Shown here in pieces: positions 1 through 10,616 of a DNA stretch of 27,793 bases (positions are counted from its first letter, which is position 1; the number at the start of each line of letters is the position of its first letter). Below the pieces are notes generated by a model. The model made no database searches. It was not told the DNA's origin and was given only the letters and a program-made list of their open reading frames with translations. The DNA is from Plakobranchus ocellatus (taxonomy: Eukaryota > Mollusca > Gastropoda > Plakobranchidae). The stretch is taken from assembly GCA_019648995.1 (NCBI GenBank), contig BLXT01006566.1, positions 687,232 to 715,024 on the forward strand, read 5' to 3'. The translations under genes and the position numbers were made by a program.

Positions 1-900
1 AAAAAAAAGAAAGACTATAGAAAAGCTACAAAGCTGACAACTATTCGAGCTTTGCTCGTGGCTACATGTCTTTACATCAATCTTGCTGCTCTCTCAAACA
101 ACTAGCTCTACCTCTGCATCTAAACTGGCGTAAAGTTGGAGAGCGAATCCTTGCACTAACAGAATGAGCATCGTACATATAGGCTCAAGGTGGGGTCTAG
201 GGCGGAAACAGTATTGTTTCCCTAGGAGGACACAAACAAAGGCATTAAAAATCGACTCAATAGATCGTGCTGATTTATTTCGACAAGCTGGGCCCGAAAA
301 GGCGCCAGAAACGAGTAACGTTACCCCTGACTGATTAGACGTACCGCAAAAGCACCCAAGGACCTGAGAAAAACAAATGACACTAAAAGAGTTTCTTCCT
401 TGAAACCGGTATTTAACCAACATCAGATTTTCTATTTACGGGTGAGAATTCTCTGCGCGAAAATTATGCTTCCAGTTTGGTGGTCTAGCGATAGATCGTT
501 ACTTTGATAAAGAGGAGTAGTTGAAACAGATACACGTGAGGCATCCATTGGGTAATGCATAATGACTAACATGGGAGTGGGACTGAATAATGTAACAGAT
601 TATTCACAGTTCTTTAGATTAACTCAATAACTGTTAAGATAACTGATAGGGCAAATTGTCTCGAAATCACACTGGATCCCTTAACTATAGATTAGAGTAC
701 TTTAATTATGACTTTCTTAACAAATTTACTTTAACTGAAAGAACTGTAGAGATAGATCTGTATCCTCCAAGTTTAACTGATAATTACAAAATACAATTCG
801 CTTGGCTTCTGAGTTTCTTGAACTGGGAAACTATCACTCAGTATCAGTCTTTTCAGGTATCATAACTGTAGAGGGGGGCTTTAGGTTGACCAGAGAAATC
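1..900. other. Non-coding, no gene recognised
   Basis: Mixed-composition DNA. Open frames exist on the minus strand (94-423, 109 codons) and the plus strand (656-865, opening at TTG, not ATG), but neither has a recognisable domain, a convincing splice context or family similarity. I treat both as chance open frames. A small inverted repeat (gagc..gctc) lies near 48-58. Confidence 0.5.
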
Positions 901-2780
901 CCACCTCACATAAAACACGTCACACGAGCACAACTCTGACACCACAATCACTGTGTGACAAACCACGTGGGCGACAACACACACTAAACTCAACACCGGT
1001 GCAGGATATACAAAAATAAAGAGAGATATACTTTATTGAGAAAAACTAGACTATTCTACATAGGTTTACTGATGTCCACAAAGAAAACAACTAGTGACTA
1101 GTAACTAAAATAACCCGAATAAAAAAAATAAAACCTTTCTCAAAACATACCACAAAAAAACATAAAAATCCCAAAAGAATGCCACTTTCAGAGCATACTA
1201 AAGAAAACCCCTTAAAAACCCAACCGAATGATCTCATTTTTAGAACATACTAAAAAACAACCCAAACCAAACAAAACCAAAACCCAACCGGACCGGCCCT
1301 CTCCGTGCTGAGGGGAAAATATCAAAGGACAGATAAACGCACATGTCTGATTAATTAAAACAATTTACATCAATAATGAATACCATGCCAAGTCACCTAG
1401 AGCCTGCTTAATAGATAACAAAAAGATGCAAACAATAAACAGAGGATATATAAAGTAAAGATTATAAGCATTTAAACAAAGGGAAAATAGCAATTTGTAC
1501 ACACAAGAGAATGAAAATACACACACTAGACAAGTCACTAAGAGAGCAAATATTAACTGTCTAATCTCTAAAATAAAGCACAACACTACTTTTCGTAAGC
1601 TTCCATGTCAGGCTCGAGGCAGAAAGAAAAAGATGAATCTGCATGTAAATTAAAATAAAGTAACCATTAAAAAGGAAAATGAAACATAAATCCACGACTG
1701 ATTAATAGCAGAACAAAGCAGAAAAGTTATCATCTATACACTGGAAATAACTCGTGGTGCCCTAAGTAACAAAATTTTTTTCTAGTTATAGCCCTTGATA
1801 CTCATTAAACCAACCATAATTATCTCTTATCGACGATAATAAAAATGGCAATACATAATATTTCACAAAGTGATATTAGTCACGAACAAAGTGAAATCCT
1901 TATAAATTTCTCCACAATATGTAACTTAAGATCAGCAAAATGGAGTAGCGCTAAAGCACTGGTGCGCACATAACGCACACTGCGATTTCGTAAGATACAG
2001 CTAACATCAGTTAGATTGTTCTCCTGCGGGACCACTCACGAACAAGTCCATGACTTTAAGTTAGTGCATCACTTTAACAATGAAGCGGGATTTATACAAC
2101 TTTTTCACTAACAATAACAATCGATAAAGTTATTAATTGTAATTACTTGAACTTGAGATACTAAAGAAGTAATAAAAAAGAAATAACCAAGTATTAAATA
2201 ATTAATGTAATCAAGAAAATAAAATTTGATCGACAAAGGAGCAGCCTGTCTAAATTAAATGTGCATTTTAGACTCTGTCTTATATAGAGGCATAACCGTC
2301 TCATGCTCATGAGCAAGTTACCTCAAATCTAGACTTCTAAGAGAAAAAGTGAATACATTATAATAATATATGTATAAAATTAAAACACTAAAAGAAAAAA
2401 AATGATTTTAATTAAAATACAACTTTACCTGCTCTTGTTGTTTTTCAAGAACTTTTTACATGTCTTCTTTTGACTCTTTTTAAATAGTTATATAGTGAAG
2501 TATGTTTAAAAAAAGCAAAGTATACTAGTCAGATCAAGACACGTCTTGTCTCTGAGAGAGCTGCGAGCCGAATGAGCGAGCCCACGCTTTCAGGCCGCGC
2601 CAGAAAAGACCCGATGATAACATCTCTTCCCTACTCAATGCAAAATAGACCTAAACATATTACAATATACCAACTTTTACATTCCCAAAATTACTAAACT
2701 TAATAATACATCTGACGACTAACAATAAAAAGTTAAAAACTTTACTACTAACGAATTATTTAATATAAAAAAAACATTAT
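900..2780. other. A/C-biased non-coding stretch with imperfect direct repeats
   Basis: No gene is recognised. From about 1080 to 1300 the plus strand is very poor in G and rich in A and C. Two imperfect direct repeats lie at about 1186-1226 and 1238-1290; both contain a 'catactaaa' block followed by A/C-rich sequence ending 'aaacccaaccg'. Beyond 1340 the sequence is AT-rich with short GC-richer islands near 1950-2050 and 2545-2620. No open frame longer than about 75 codons with recognisable content was found. Confidence 0.4.
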
Positions 2781-3320
2781 TTAAAATTTAGTGCGTATTA
2801 GCACAAAGACGCTACAAGGACTATTTTTACTTTCAAATTTGAACATGGAACAACAAAATCAAGTTTTCTTTTATCAACATCAATCGCTTTTCTTCGGACA
2901 ACATCAAACAATTCTTCTGCGATGGACTTGCAGAGAATGCACCCGTGTGTGCTATAAACTAGTCAAGCATAGCGCTCAGGGGGAGTCAGCGAGTACGCGA
3001 CCTGAGAAAGGAGAGATAACTCAGACAGAGCTGGGTAACAACTCCTAGACTCGCGACTAGACTACCTCTCTTACACAACTAACCAACTAGTTATTATTAA
3101 TGATCGACGATGATAAGATTGATCATAGAGGTAGAGCATTATTATGGCTTTTCTAACTGGAAGGATGAAACGAGAAATCTTGCATGACACAAATTGTATC
3201 AAGATTGAAAACGGCGAGACCATATGAGTCAAGAAAATAAAAAGCGACAAGGCATAACGAGCCATAGCCTTGTTGGTAAATCGTTGGGGCTGGAATCTGG
3301 ATGACACCAGCACCCTTTTA
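2780..3320 (-). repeat. Possible LTR-containing flank of the Ty3/gypsy fossil
   Basis: This stretch lies just downstream of the integrase tail in element orientation and has no coding content that I recognise. It follows a purine-rich tract (minus strand near 3305-3320) with a TGT start just after it, which is where a 3' LTR would begin. No matching 5' LTR is in the window, so the assignment rests on position alone. Confidence 0.3.
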
Positions 3321-3364
3321 GAAATGATGTGATACCTACTTGACGATGTTCGATTTTTAGTATT

Positions 3365-5018
3365 TCATGGAGAAGTCTTTCTCTCTGGCATCTTTCTTGT
3401 TCTTCTTGGCCTGCTGAGTTGGTGAAGAATTGGTGCTGGTACTGCACTGCTACCTGGTTCAGGTTCAGCTGCTGATTCCAATTTTTCTGGTTGTAGATCA
3501 GATTCTGTCTCTACCATTTCTCTCTCCTCCTCTTCAAAAGTGGGTGGTCTTGGTGATTTCTTGAAGAAACTGCTGTTTCTCGTGATTGATTTGTTGTATC
3601 TCTTTGCTGTGATCATTGATCTTTTCTTGTTGGAAACTACATAAGGTATTGGTTCATATGGGGTTGTAGGTTTGGTCTTGACTGATTGTTTGACTAAAAC
3701 ACTCTCTCCAATCTGAATGTCTGACCGTTTTACGTAGGATTTACAATCTGCATAGTGCTTCATTTTTGCTTTGGCAGCTGCATCATTACATCTGATGCAA
3801 GTATTATTTGGGTCGGTTTGAATTGGCGCTGCAGGTAGTTTGTTCTTCACAACACGATTGAACAATACATTTTCTGGGCCTAGGCCAGTACTTGAATTCT
3901 TTGTGGTTCTGTATGCTAGTAAAAATTTGAACATTTCTCGCTTCCAGTTCTTGTGTTCAGTCTGAGCTGCTTTGATAGTTTTCTTGATTGTTCTCATGAA
4001 TCGTTCAGTTTCTGCATTGGCTTGGGGCCAGCGAGTTGTGATCTTGAGATGTTTGATACCCATATGCTCAAGGTGAGTTTTGAAGTCTATTCCATTGAAC
4101 GGTGACCCATTGTCCGTTTTCAGTTCATCTGGAATTCCAAATTCAGCAAAGATTTGTCAAATCTTGGAATTACTGCTCTGGCTGATGTACTTTTGATCGT
4201 GTCAACAACAACAAAATGAGAGTACTCAGCCGTTACAACAAGTAGGTATGTTCCATCCGGTAGATGTCCAAAGTCAGCACTGAGTTTAGACCATGGTTCT
4301 TGCGGTAGATCTGACATCTGCAGAGGTTCTCGAGTTGTTGTGGGTGTGGCCACTTGACAAGCCAAACAATTCTTGACTGCTTGCTCAACTGCTGTGTGCA
4401 TGTTTTTAAACCAAACTTTCTCTCGGAGCATTGACAAAGTTTTAGTTTTTCCTTGATGTCCGCTATGTGCGATTTGAACTGCTTTATCTTGAAGACTGAA
4501 TGGTAGTACAATCCTTCTCTCTTTTAGGATCAGTCCAGTCTCTGTGATGGATAGTTCGTGTACACAACGATTCAATGTGTAATGCGTATGTTTTTCCAGT
4601 GAATGAAAATTCGATGTTTGAGTCCAATTTCCTGTTTTCATGGCTGCGATGCCTGCCTGTAGTGTTCTATCTTTGAGTGTTTCAGACTCTATGTTTTCTA
4701 GAATCATTGCTTTTGGAGTACTATTGTATGCGAGATTATTCACATATTCTGCGATTTTCTGTTCTCTTGAGCTTGGCTTCGTGCTCTTATTGGGATGTTT
4801 GCTCATGTAATCAGCCGGATTATCTTCACCAGGCTTGTAGTTGGTTGCCATATTGTACGCTTGCGTTCTCATCACACATCTTTCAATTCACGCCGACATA
4901 AGGATATTTAGGCTTCCAAATAGTGACACTAGAGGTTTTATGGTCAGTGTAAACAGTGAATCTTGGTGCTCCAAATAGGTAGATCGCCAATGTCGCCAAT
5001 GTGATGACCATTTCAATT
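3365..5018 (-). mobile_element. Ty3/gypsy LTR retrotransposon fossil, 3' pol part
   Basis: Fossil fragment of a Ty3/gypsy element read on the minus strand. In element order it shows the end of the RNase H region (GAPRFTVYTDHK near 4945-4980; KPGEDNPADYMSKHP near 4800-4840), the integrase HHCC zinc-binding region (HSGHQGKT..CLACQ, near 4350-4470), part of the integrase core (LSADFGHLPDGTYLLVV near 4245-4295), and an integrase C-terminal region with a basic tail (RPRRTRKMPER near 3380-3415). The protease, most of the reverse transcriptase and gag are absent from the window. The copy is broken, with about two or three breaks, and looks moderately old. A purine-rich tract on the minus strand near 3305-3320 could be the polypurine tract before a 3' LTR extending towards 2800, but with no second LTR in view its limits cannot be fixed. 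The upstream end stops where a tRNA-like sequence begins. Confidence 0.88.
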
Positions 5019-5095
5019 GCTAAGATTCGAACCCATGCACAACAGGCAATGAGTGATGTGCTAAACCACTAAATCAACTAGCTGTGGTTGATAAA
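5018..5095 (-). repeat. tRNA-like SINE head, minus strand
   Basis: On the minus strand this reads like a degenerate tRNA. There is an A-box-like TAGTTGATTTAGTGG (complement of about 5066-5080) and, about 40 bases on, a B-box-like GGTTCGAATCT (complement of about 5023-5034). Acceptor and T-stem pairing is poor and no CCA or sensible anticodon arm is evident, so it is not a working tRNA gene. It resembles the pol III promoter head of a tRNA-derived SINE. It abuts the RNase H end of the Ty3/gypsy fossil, so it may mark a SINE insertion that truncates it. A T-run on the far side (about 5129-5151) may be related. Confidence 0.5.
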
Positions 5096-5128
5096 AATTA
5101 TCCTTATCAAACCTCGGGATATTGGTGG

Positions 5129-5151
5129 TTTTTATTTTTTTTTTTTTTTTT
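5129..5151. repeat. Poly-T tract
   Basis: A long, nearly pure T run (A on the other strand) with a single interrupting base. It lies beside the tRNA-like element and may be an A-tail or simple slippage. Confidence 0.6.
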
Positions 5152-5159
5152 GTTTGTTG

Positions 5160-5676
5160 GTACAAATAATATATCTTTTTTTTTGCGGAGTAATAATACC
5201 GGGCCAACTATTTTTTTAAAAACAAAATATATGCCTTTCGATGATTATAAACCAATTAAAAATTGATCAAACAAGCAAAAGGCGAGATTTGTCATTATCA
5301 GGAGCAGAATAGTTTTAAATGACACGCTGTCGTCGCTATTTTGCCTTGAATGAGAATGAGAGTTCTGTGTGAATCTAAGCGCGCATATCTATTCCGCTTT
5401 GGACTCTCAGGTGTGAACTAATCCTTGCGTCTATGAAAATTTACAACTTCGTAAAAACGACTGCTACGCACTGTTATAGTGTTCAATGCTTTTTTTCACT
5501 TTTGAAGTTTCCATTTCGACCACTTGTTACATTTTTATGTTTGACGATATCAGATTCTAATGTTGAGTCAAGTGAAGCAAATGACATCATTCATAATAAA
5601 TGATTTAAAAAGCCAAAATTAATCTCAGGTACCGTTGAGGATAGTGTTAATATTTCAAGCAAGAATCCTTTCGCCT
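5160..5676. other. Non-coding, nothing recognised
   Basis: AT-rich DNA with no recognisable protein, RNA or repeat feature apart from short homopolymers. Confidence 0.4.
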
Positions 5677-5937
5677 GCTGGCGCTTTTTCATTTGTTCCC
5701 AGCCTGACTTTATATAACTAGATCTAGATCTATGTATGTTATAATTCGATAGGAACAAACGAAAAAGCTCCACATTGTGTATACTTTGTGAGAAATAGTA
5801 CTTAGTACTACTATTTTCATGACTTGGCCTGTGACCTCTTCATTTCGTCGATATCTTAATGAAGAAAGATCTAGATCTAGATCGGATAATATATAGCGAT
5901 ATAAAAGTCGGGGTGGGAACAAACAAAAAGCGCCGCT
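5677..5937. mobile_element. Palindromic MITE-like element, ~260 bp
   Basis: The ends are imperfect inverted repeats. The left arm at 5680-5700 begins ggcgctttttcatttgttcc. The right arm at 5915-5934 reads gggaacaaacaaaaagcgcc. Inside each arm the similarity continues as cctgacttt/aaagtcgggg, then TATA-rich sequence, then AGATCT blocks (5718-5731 and 5867-5883). A third copy of the terminal motif sits internally at 5751-5771 in the same orientation as the right end. There is no coding capacity. This is the structure of a non-autonomous DNA transposon. I could not define a clear target-site duplication, so superfamily and exact ends are open. Confidence 0.7.
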
Positions 5938-6020
5938 ATACCTTCATCAGCTGAGTGTGAGTACGAATATGCCAACCTTCACAAGTTTCCAACGAATTGA
6001 AGAAATCAGAGGCCAAGTTA

Positions 6021-6116
6021 TAGGATAATGTAAATTGTGCTACTTTCACAGAGTATAATTATCTAATCTAGAAATCTAGATTAGATCTAGGCTAACAATA
6101 TTACATTATCCTTGAA
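6021..6116. repeat. Nested palindrome / mini stem-loop element
   Basis: Outer arms at 6022-6036 (aggataatgtaaattg) and about 6099-6115 (caatattacattatcct) are inverted copies with one indel. At the centre, 6061-6086 is a perfect inverted repeat with 11-base arms (ATCTAATCTAG / CTAGATTAGAT) and a 4-base spacer. Together they would form a cruciform or a ~95-base hairpin. It could be a very small MITE; no target duplication was identified. Confidence 0.6.
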
Positions 6117-6119
6117 GTG

Positions 6120-9100
6120 GAATTAGAACTGAAATTGAAACTTTGGAAGTCAGAATAAGGCGACACATAGTGCATGCCTGGTGATCTTCTATGCCTAGCC
6201 ATCAATAAACTGCATTAAAATCGCTACCTTTGGTTTACTGTCGATCCTTACATTCCGTATTATGAAACCGAACTGTTTAAAGCAAGGAGGAACCGATATT
6301 TTATATCTATCGAACATCGCGGCGACACATAACGTGTAGTCGTTAGTGTGGTTTATACAGCCGGCTAATGAGAGTTTAAAGTGCATTAAAACACTAATGT
6401 TGATGTGAAAAACGAAGAAAAACTTTCAAAGAATGTTTCTAGGGTGGTCAGATTGATAGTGGTATTTAATGAGCTCTTTTTCTGTCCTTCAAATAATACC
6501 ATTGCAAAATCGGGAACTAATGTGTGTCGCTTCTTGACGAGACCAGGACACAAAAAAATTTTAATAAAATTTATAAACCCACAAAAAAGCACAATCTTGG
6601 TTTTACTGTTACTTTACATCATTAACAATGCAGAACACATAATAACCAGTGTAAGTCATGTTTCATTTATATGATAATTAGGTGTCCAAATCAAAGCATG
6701 CTCTTTGGAACAAGTTTGAAGATTCGGCCATTTGGCACATACAAGCAGTTCACAAGACATTTAGTTTTAAAGCTCTGTTCTTTTGTTGGGATAATCCAGG
6801 TCCAACGATTACTGTGAGTTATCCATGCTGTGTATTATAGGCCCCACTATCAGCAATGGTGGGGTTGAGTGAGATTGGTGACTGGCAGGATGATTAGTGT
6901 GTGGTGGTAGGCTTGGTTAAATCAAGCTTTAGCGGCCCAATTCCCTTCTTTTTGATTATTGGGCCAGTCCCATGAAATACGAGTGAACCTACAGAAATAT
7001 TACAAGAAAAGAGTTCTCTTTTGGGGCTCCTACCAGGGAAAAAGGGGAGGGAAAAGGTTAGAGGGGTTGATTGCCTTTTTTTGGGTGGGTGCTATGAAGA
7101 TATAGAATTTCAATGGAAAAAAATCATATCCATCCCTTCCAAAAAATTTGTAAAAAAAAATCAAGTTTGCTCTTTCCTTTAATTCTTCTTTTTGAAGTGC
7201 GCTGATGTCCCATCTAAATATTCAAACTGGCGAGTACAGGTGTTCCATGCATATGAAGAATATGCGTAGTGCCCCATTTTCAAATATCTTTTAATAGATT
7301 TCTCATGTCATCAATGTCTTTTTCAGAATCACACATTTTATAGTAACTTATAGGCATAAAAATATCAATGGGTTCTGAAATACAAAAGCTGTCAAAAGAA
7401 TTTGATCCCACTGACTAAGATTTTTTTCCCAAAACAATGCCAATGCATTTATCTTTCGTGGCCATTGATTTGTAAGATTAATAATATCTTGTCTAATCAC
7501 AAATCATGAATTATTCGTTTTTGAGAAGCATCCATTTCATTTCATAAGTAGACGGTAAACAAAAAAGTGTAAATGAAGCTGGGATAGAGGAAAAGGACCC
7601 AAAAGGGTATGCTTGATTGTGTGAAATGATTATTTTGAAGGAGGGGAGAATCTTGAGGAGAGTTGATGTTAAAATACACACTGATGTTCAAATAATAAGT
7701 TGTCCTGAGAAATTTTGAACAATGATGAAATGAAGACCAGACTTGAACCCCCTGTGAGGCTGAAAGGGATAGTGGCAAGTTGTTAAATTGGAATGTATTG
7801 AGAGTTTTTCTTTTGATTATAGATACTAAAAAAAAAAACAACATACAAGCTAAATCTATGGATTGATGAAAATTAAAATCATGTTATTTGTGAAGTGAAT
7901 TTTGAGCTTCATTATTCCCGGTTAGCACCAAACTCAGGATAATTATACAATAACATATTAATTCTGCTCAATTTGCCAGATAGTATAAAAGCTAGGATAC
8001 AGGAGATCGACCAGAATGTTGTGTGCTGTTTTATAAAGAAAACTCTGCTTTGAAAGATTAGAGCATAAATTTAAAAAAATCTGTGCAAAATCTCTGGAAA
8101 AAGACAGAATGTAATTGTTGTTCTCTTATATTTGAATTTGTCCTTTATTTTAAAGAAAAAATCTCATATAAAAGAGACTATACTACTTGCATCCAATTGC
8201 AGAATATCCATCTTAATCTCTTTATTTTATTCTGAAAAAGAATCATATGTGGTGGCCTACAGAAACCTGTCGCATGGTGGTAAATGTAAATTTGTGCTAG
8301 AGCCTGAAACGGATCGTCAAGTCATATCAGGTCGATTTATTGTCAGTTATTGAGAAAATTGGATTCTCGAACTATTCTAGATTACTTTTTTTCAAAACTT
8401 TAATGTTTAAAATAACTTCAAGTATTTTAAAATAATTACTTTTCACATGTAGGTAGAGCAAAAATTTACGGAAAATGATCAAAGAATGGCCAATTTGTTT
8501 CTTTTTCTCATGGATACCTCATACTTACCCCATCATGTTGCATATCGTTTACATCTTTTTTCAGCTCTTATTCATGAAGCGTGTGCATGAATATAGAAGC
8601 TAACAAGAGAAAAAGTAGGTCGCATATGATAAGTAGTTATTCATGTCTGCTTGCCTATCATCGTTGTTTGAAGTCAATTTCTGTACTTTCAGTGAAGCAT
8701 AAGATCAAAAGCTTTGAATCCTCATAAAGTGTAACATAAAAATCTATATTCACAAAAAACATGAAGTTTTTGCTTGATTTAAGATATTTTTAATTTAAGA
8801 CATCTCCTGTCGGTCATCAAGTAGATTTTGTCGATAGTTTCTAGAAGGCGGACAGCTCTCGATCTAAAGAAATAGCCAAGCATTTGAATGATTTGAGAAC
8901 ACCAGGCCTGTCTAATGTGTCTTCTTATGACAATTTTCATAAGAGATATAATAGAATATTACCTCTTGGAAAGGCCCCTGCAGTCTTCTGACTGAGAGGA
9001 AGGCATTGATTTAGTGATGGAAGAAGAGACAAATGAAACTTGAGCCCCGCCCCATCCTACCATTGCACCCAGTCTAGCCTTAAAAGGTTTGACATGATAA

Positions 9101-9990
9101 TCTAGATCATGTTTGGATAAATAAAAAAAAAAAAGATTTATGAAAGGCTGCTGCTATAGCGATGAAAATTTTATAGAAACGCTCCTCTAGATCTAGATTC
9201 AAATCGTGTTGTTTACGTCTCATCTTAGACCCGATTCTAGATCTAGATATAAAGAAATATAGAATATTGATCTAGTTGTAGAATCTTTACTCTAGGCAAG
9301 TGTGAAAGAAAATCATTGAAAACATGCTTTTTTTGTTGCTTCTATTTCCCAACATAATTTATCTTTGATTCTATGAATTTCAAAAAGGAAAACTGCCTCT
9401 ATTCATGAAAAAGAATTGAAAAATACATGTAGAAACTTTAAACGCGATTTTCTCAGTTTCTATTTTATCACATTTTGTAACTTCAAACTACCATAAAATT
9501 TGAATAAATATTATGTGTCACAATAGAATGAGCCATTTTTAGAGCAGCAACAAGTCTTAAATTGCTCTCACTTTCACATGTCATAGTTAATAGCAGTCTA
9601 CACTCAATATAATACTCTCATGTCTCAGTTTCACTGTCGGGAAAGTCTGGCTGTCTTAGACACCATTTGATCAGAGATTGCTCTCCAGAAAAATTAAATG
9701 TATTTTGTCCCATAACATCCAGTTTTTCTACGATCATATATATTTTCTTGCTTATTACCCACATCGATATTATTTTAAATTTTGTCTCCAACTCTTTAGC
9801 CATTGACTCTTAGTCTTATGGTAAAAAAAGATAAACTGTGTTCAAGTTCTATTTTATTTCTTGTAATTATGTTTCATTCAATTTTGAAGTCTCATTTTCT
9901 TTCTTTAATCAAGCCTATTGCATGGAAAAAAAAGGATTTTTAGATTTTGAAGTATTTTATTGGTCACTAGTCTAGATCCAAATAAATGTA
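6120..9990. other. Long AT-rich intergenic stretch, no gene recognised
   Basis: Every open frame here is under about 100 codons and has low-complexity or uninformative content. Small structures seen: an 8-base perfect inverted repeat GGCCCAAT/ATTGGGCC at 6934-6941 and 6958-6965; AGATCT/TCTAGA blocks at 9185-9199 and 9234-9250; a short inverted repeat catgat..atcatg near 9098-9116. No transposase or exon similarity was noticed. Confidence 0.45.
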
Positions 9991-9994
9991 AGTC

Positions 9995-10345
9995 TAAGCG
10001 TAGGCCCACACTGGAGGCGACACAACTTGTCATGGCTAACTTGAAGGACTGATGTCGCAGTCACTGTGCGCTTCTCACCGACAAGTTAGCCCGATAATTT
10101 GCGTACCAAGAATGGCCTCGTGATTCTTGCCACAACGATCAGTAGAATTATGCATGGTCACGTAATAACATCCCCCTTTCCCTTATCCGACAGAGCCACT
10201 GACGTAAGACCAGGCTGTAAAACACAAAGGATAGCTCTGACGCTTCGACAAGTTGCCGACTTGGTGTGCGCTTGCACCAAAGAAAGAGAGTATTTCAAAA
10301 CATGTATTGTTGGACGCAGCAGCCTCCAGTGTGGGTCTACGCTAA
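9995..10345. mobile_element. MITE with 22-bp terminal inverted repeats
   Basis: The left end 9997-10018 (agcgtaggcccacactggag plus gc) and the right end 10322-10343 (inverse complement) match at 21 of 22 bases. The interior is GC-richer than its surroundings and contains a perfect 10-bp internal inverted repeat (GGCTAACTTG at 10034-10043, CAAGTTAGCC at 10082-10091). It has no recognisable coding capacity; overlapping open frames of 77-87 codons on both strands look like by-products of the GC content. It fits a non-autonomous DNA transposon of about 350 bp. The right end lies about 200 bp before the RPP21 start codon, so it may form part of that gene's promoter or 5' leader. Superfamily is not assigned. 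Confidence 0.7.
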
Positions 10346-10479
10346 TGGATACAGTGGAATAGATCAGTTCAGAAATGATTTTGAGCCTCACTTTAAATTA
10401 AGATTAGAAATCTGTTTTATGTTTCAGATATGGATATGAACAATCATTATTTATTCATACATATGTCTGTTTATAACTA

Positions 10480-10550
10480 CTTTCAGGCCCAGAGGAGCTG
10501 GATGGTAGGATACTTACCACTAAGACAAAGTTAAAAGAAGACTTGAAATA
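10480..10550 (+). promoter_or_regulatory. Possible 5' leader of RPP21, with candidate splice acceptor
   Basis: A pyrimidine-rich stretch ending in CAG (ctactttcag, ending at 10486) is a plausible splice acceptor, which would mean a non-coding first exon further upstream. An in-frame TAA at 10521 precedes the ATG at 10551, so coding cannot extend upstream in this exon. No TATA box is obvious. Confidence 0.35.
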
Positions 10551-10616
10551 ATGGGAAAAGACAACACACGTTTTCTACACAAAGAGATCTTTCAGCGTGT
10601 CAACTTCTTGCACCAA
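10551..10616 (+). CDS. RPP21: RPP21 coding exon 1
   Basis: Encodes residues 1-22, ending NFLHQ. The ATG is preceded by an in-frame TAA 30 bases upstream. The exon ends CAA followed by donor GTAAAT, phase 0. The residues match the family's conserved F-Q-R-(L/V)-N-F-L-x-Q start. Confidence 0.88.

Noticed and set aside
94-423. 109-codon minus-strand open frame
   Set aside because: No recognisable domain, unusual composition and no splice or neighbour support.
656-865. 69-codon plus-strand open frame
   Set aside because: Opens at TTG, and has no family similarity that I recognise.
929-944. Minus-strand tggtgtcagagttgtg, resembling a retroelement primer-binding site
   Set aside because: No LTR pair, no gag-like coding to its left and no clear element boundary; one short match is not enough.
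5018-5095. Functional tRNA gene on the minus strand
   Set aside because: A and B boxes are present but the acceptor, anticodon and T stems do not pair well.
10099-10391. Overlapping open frames on both strands
   Set aside because: They lie within the GC-richer MITE and overlap each other antisense; no domain.
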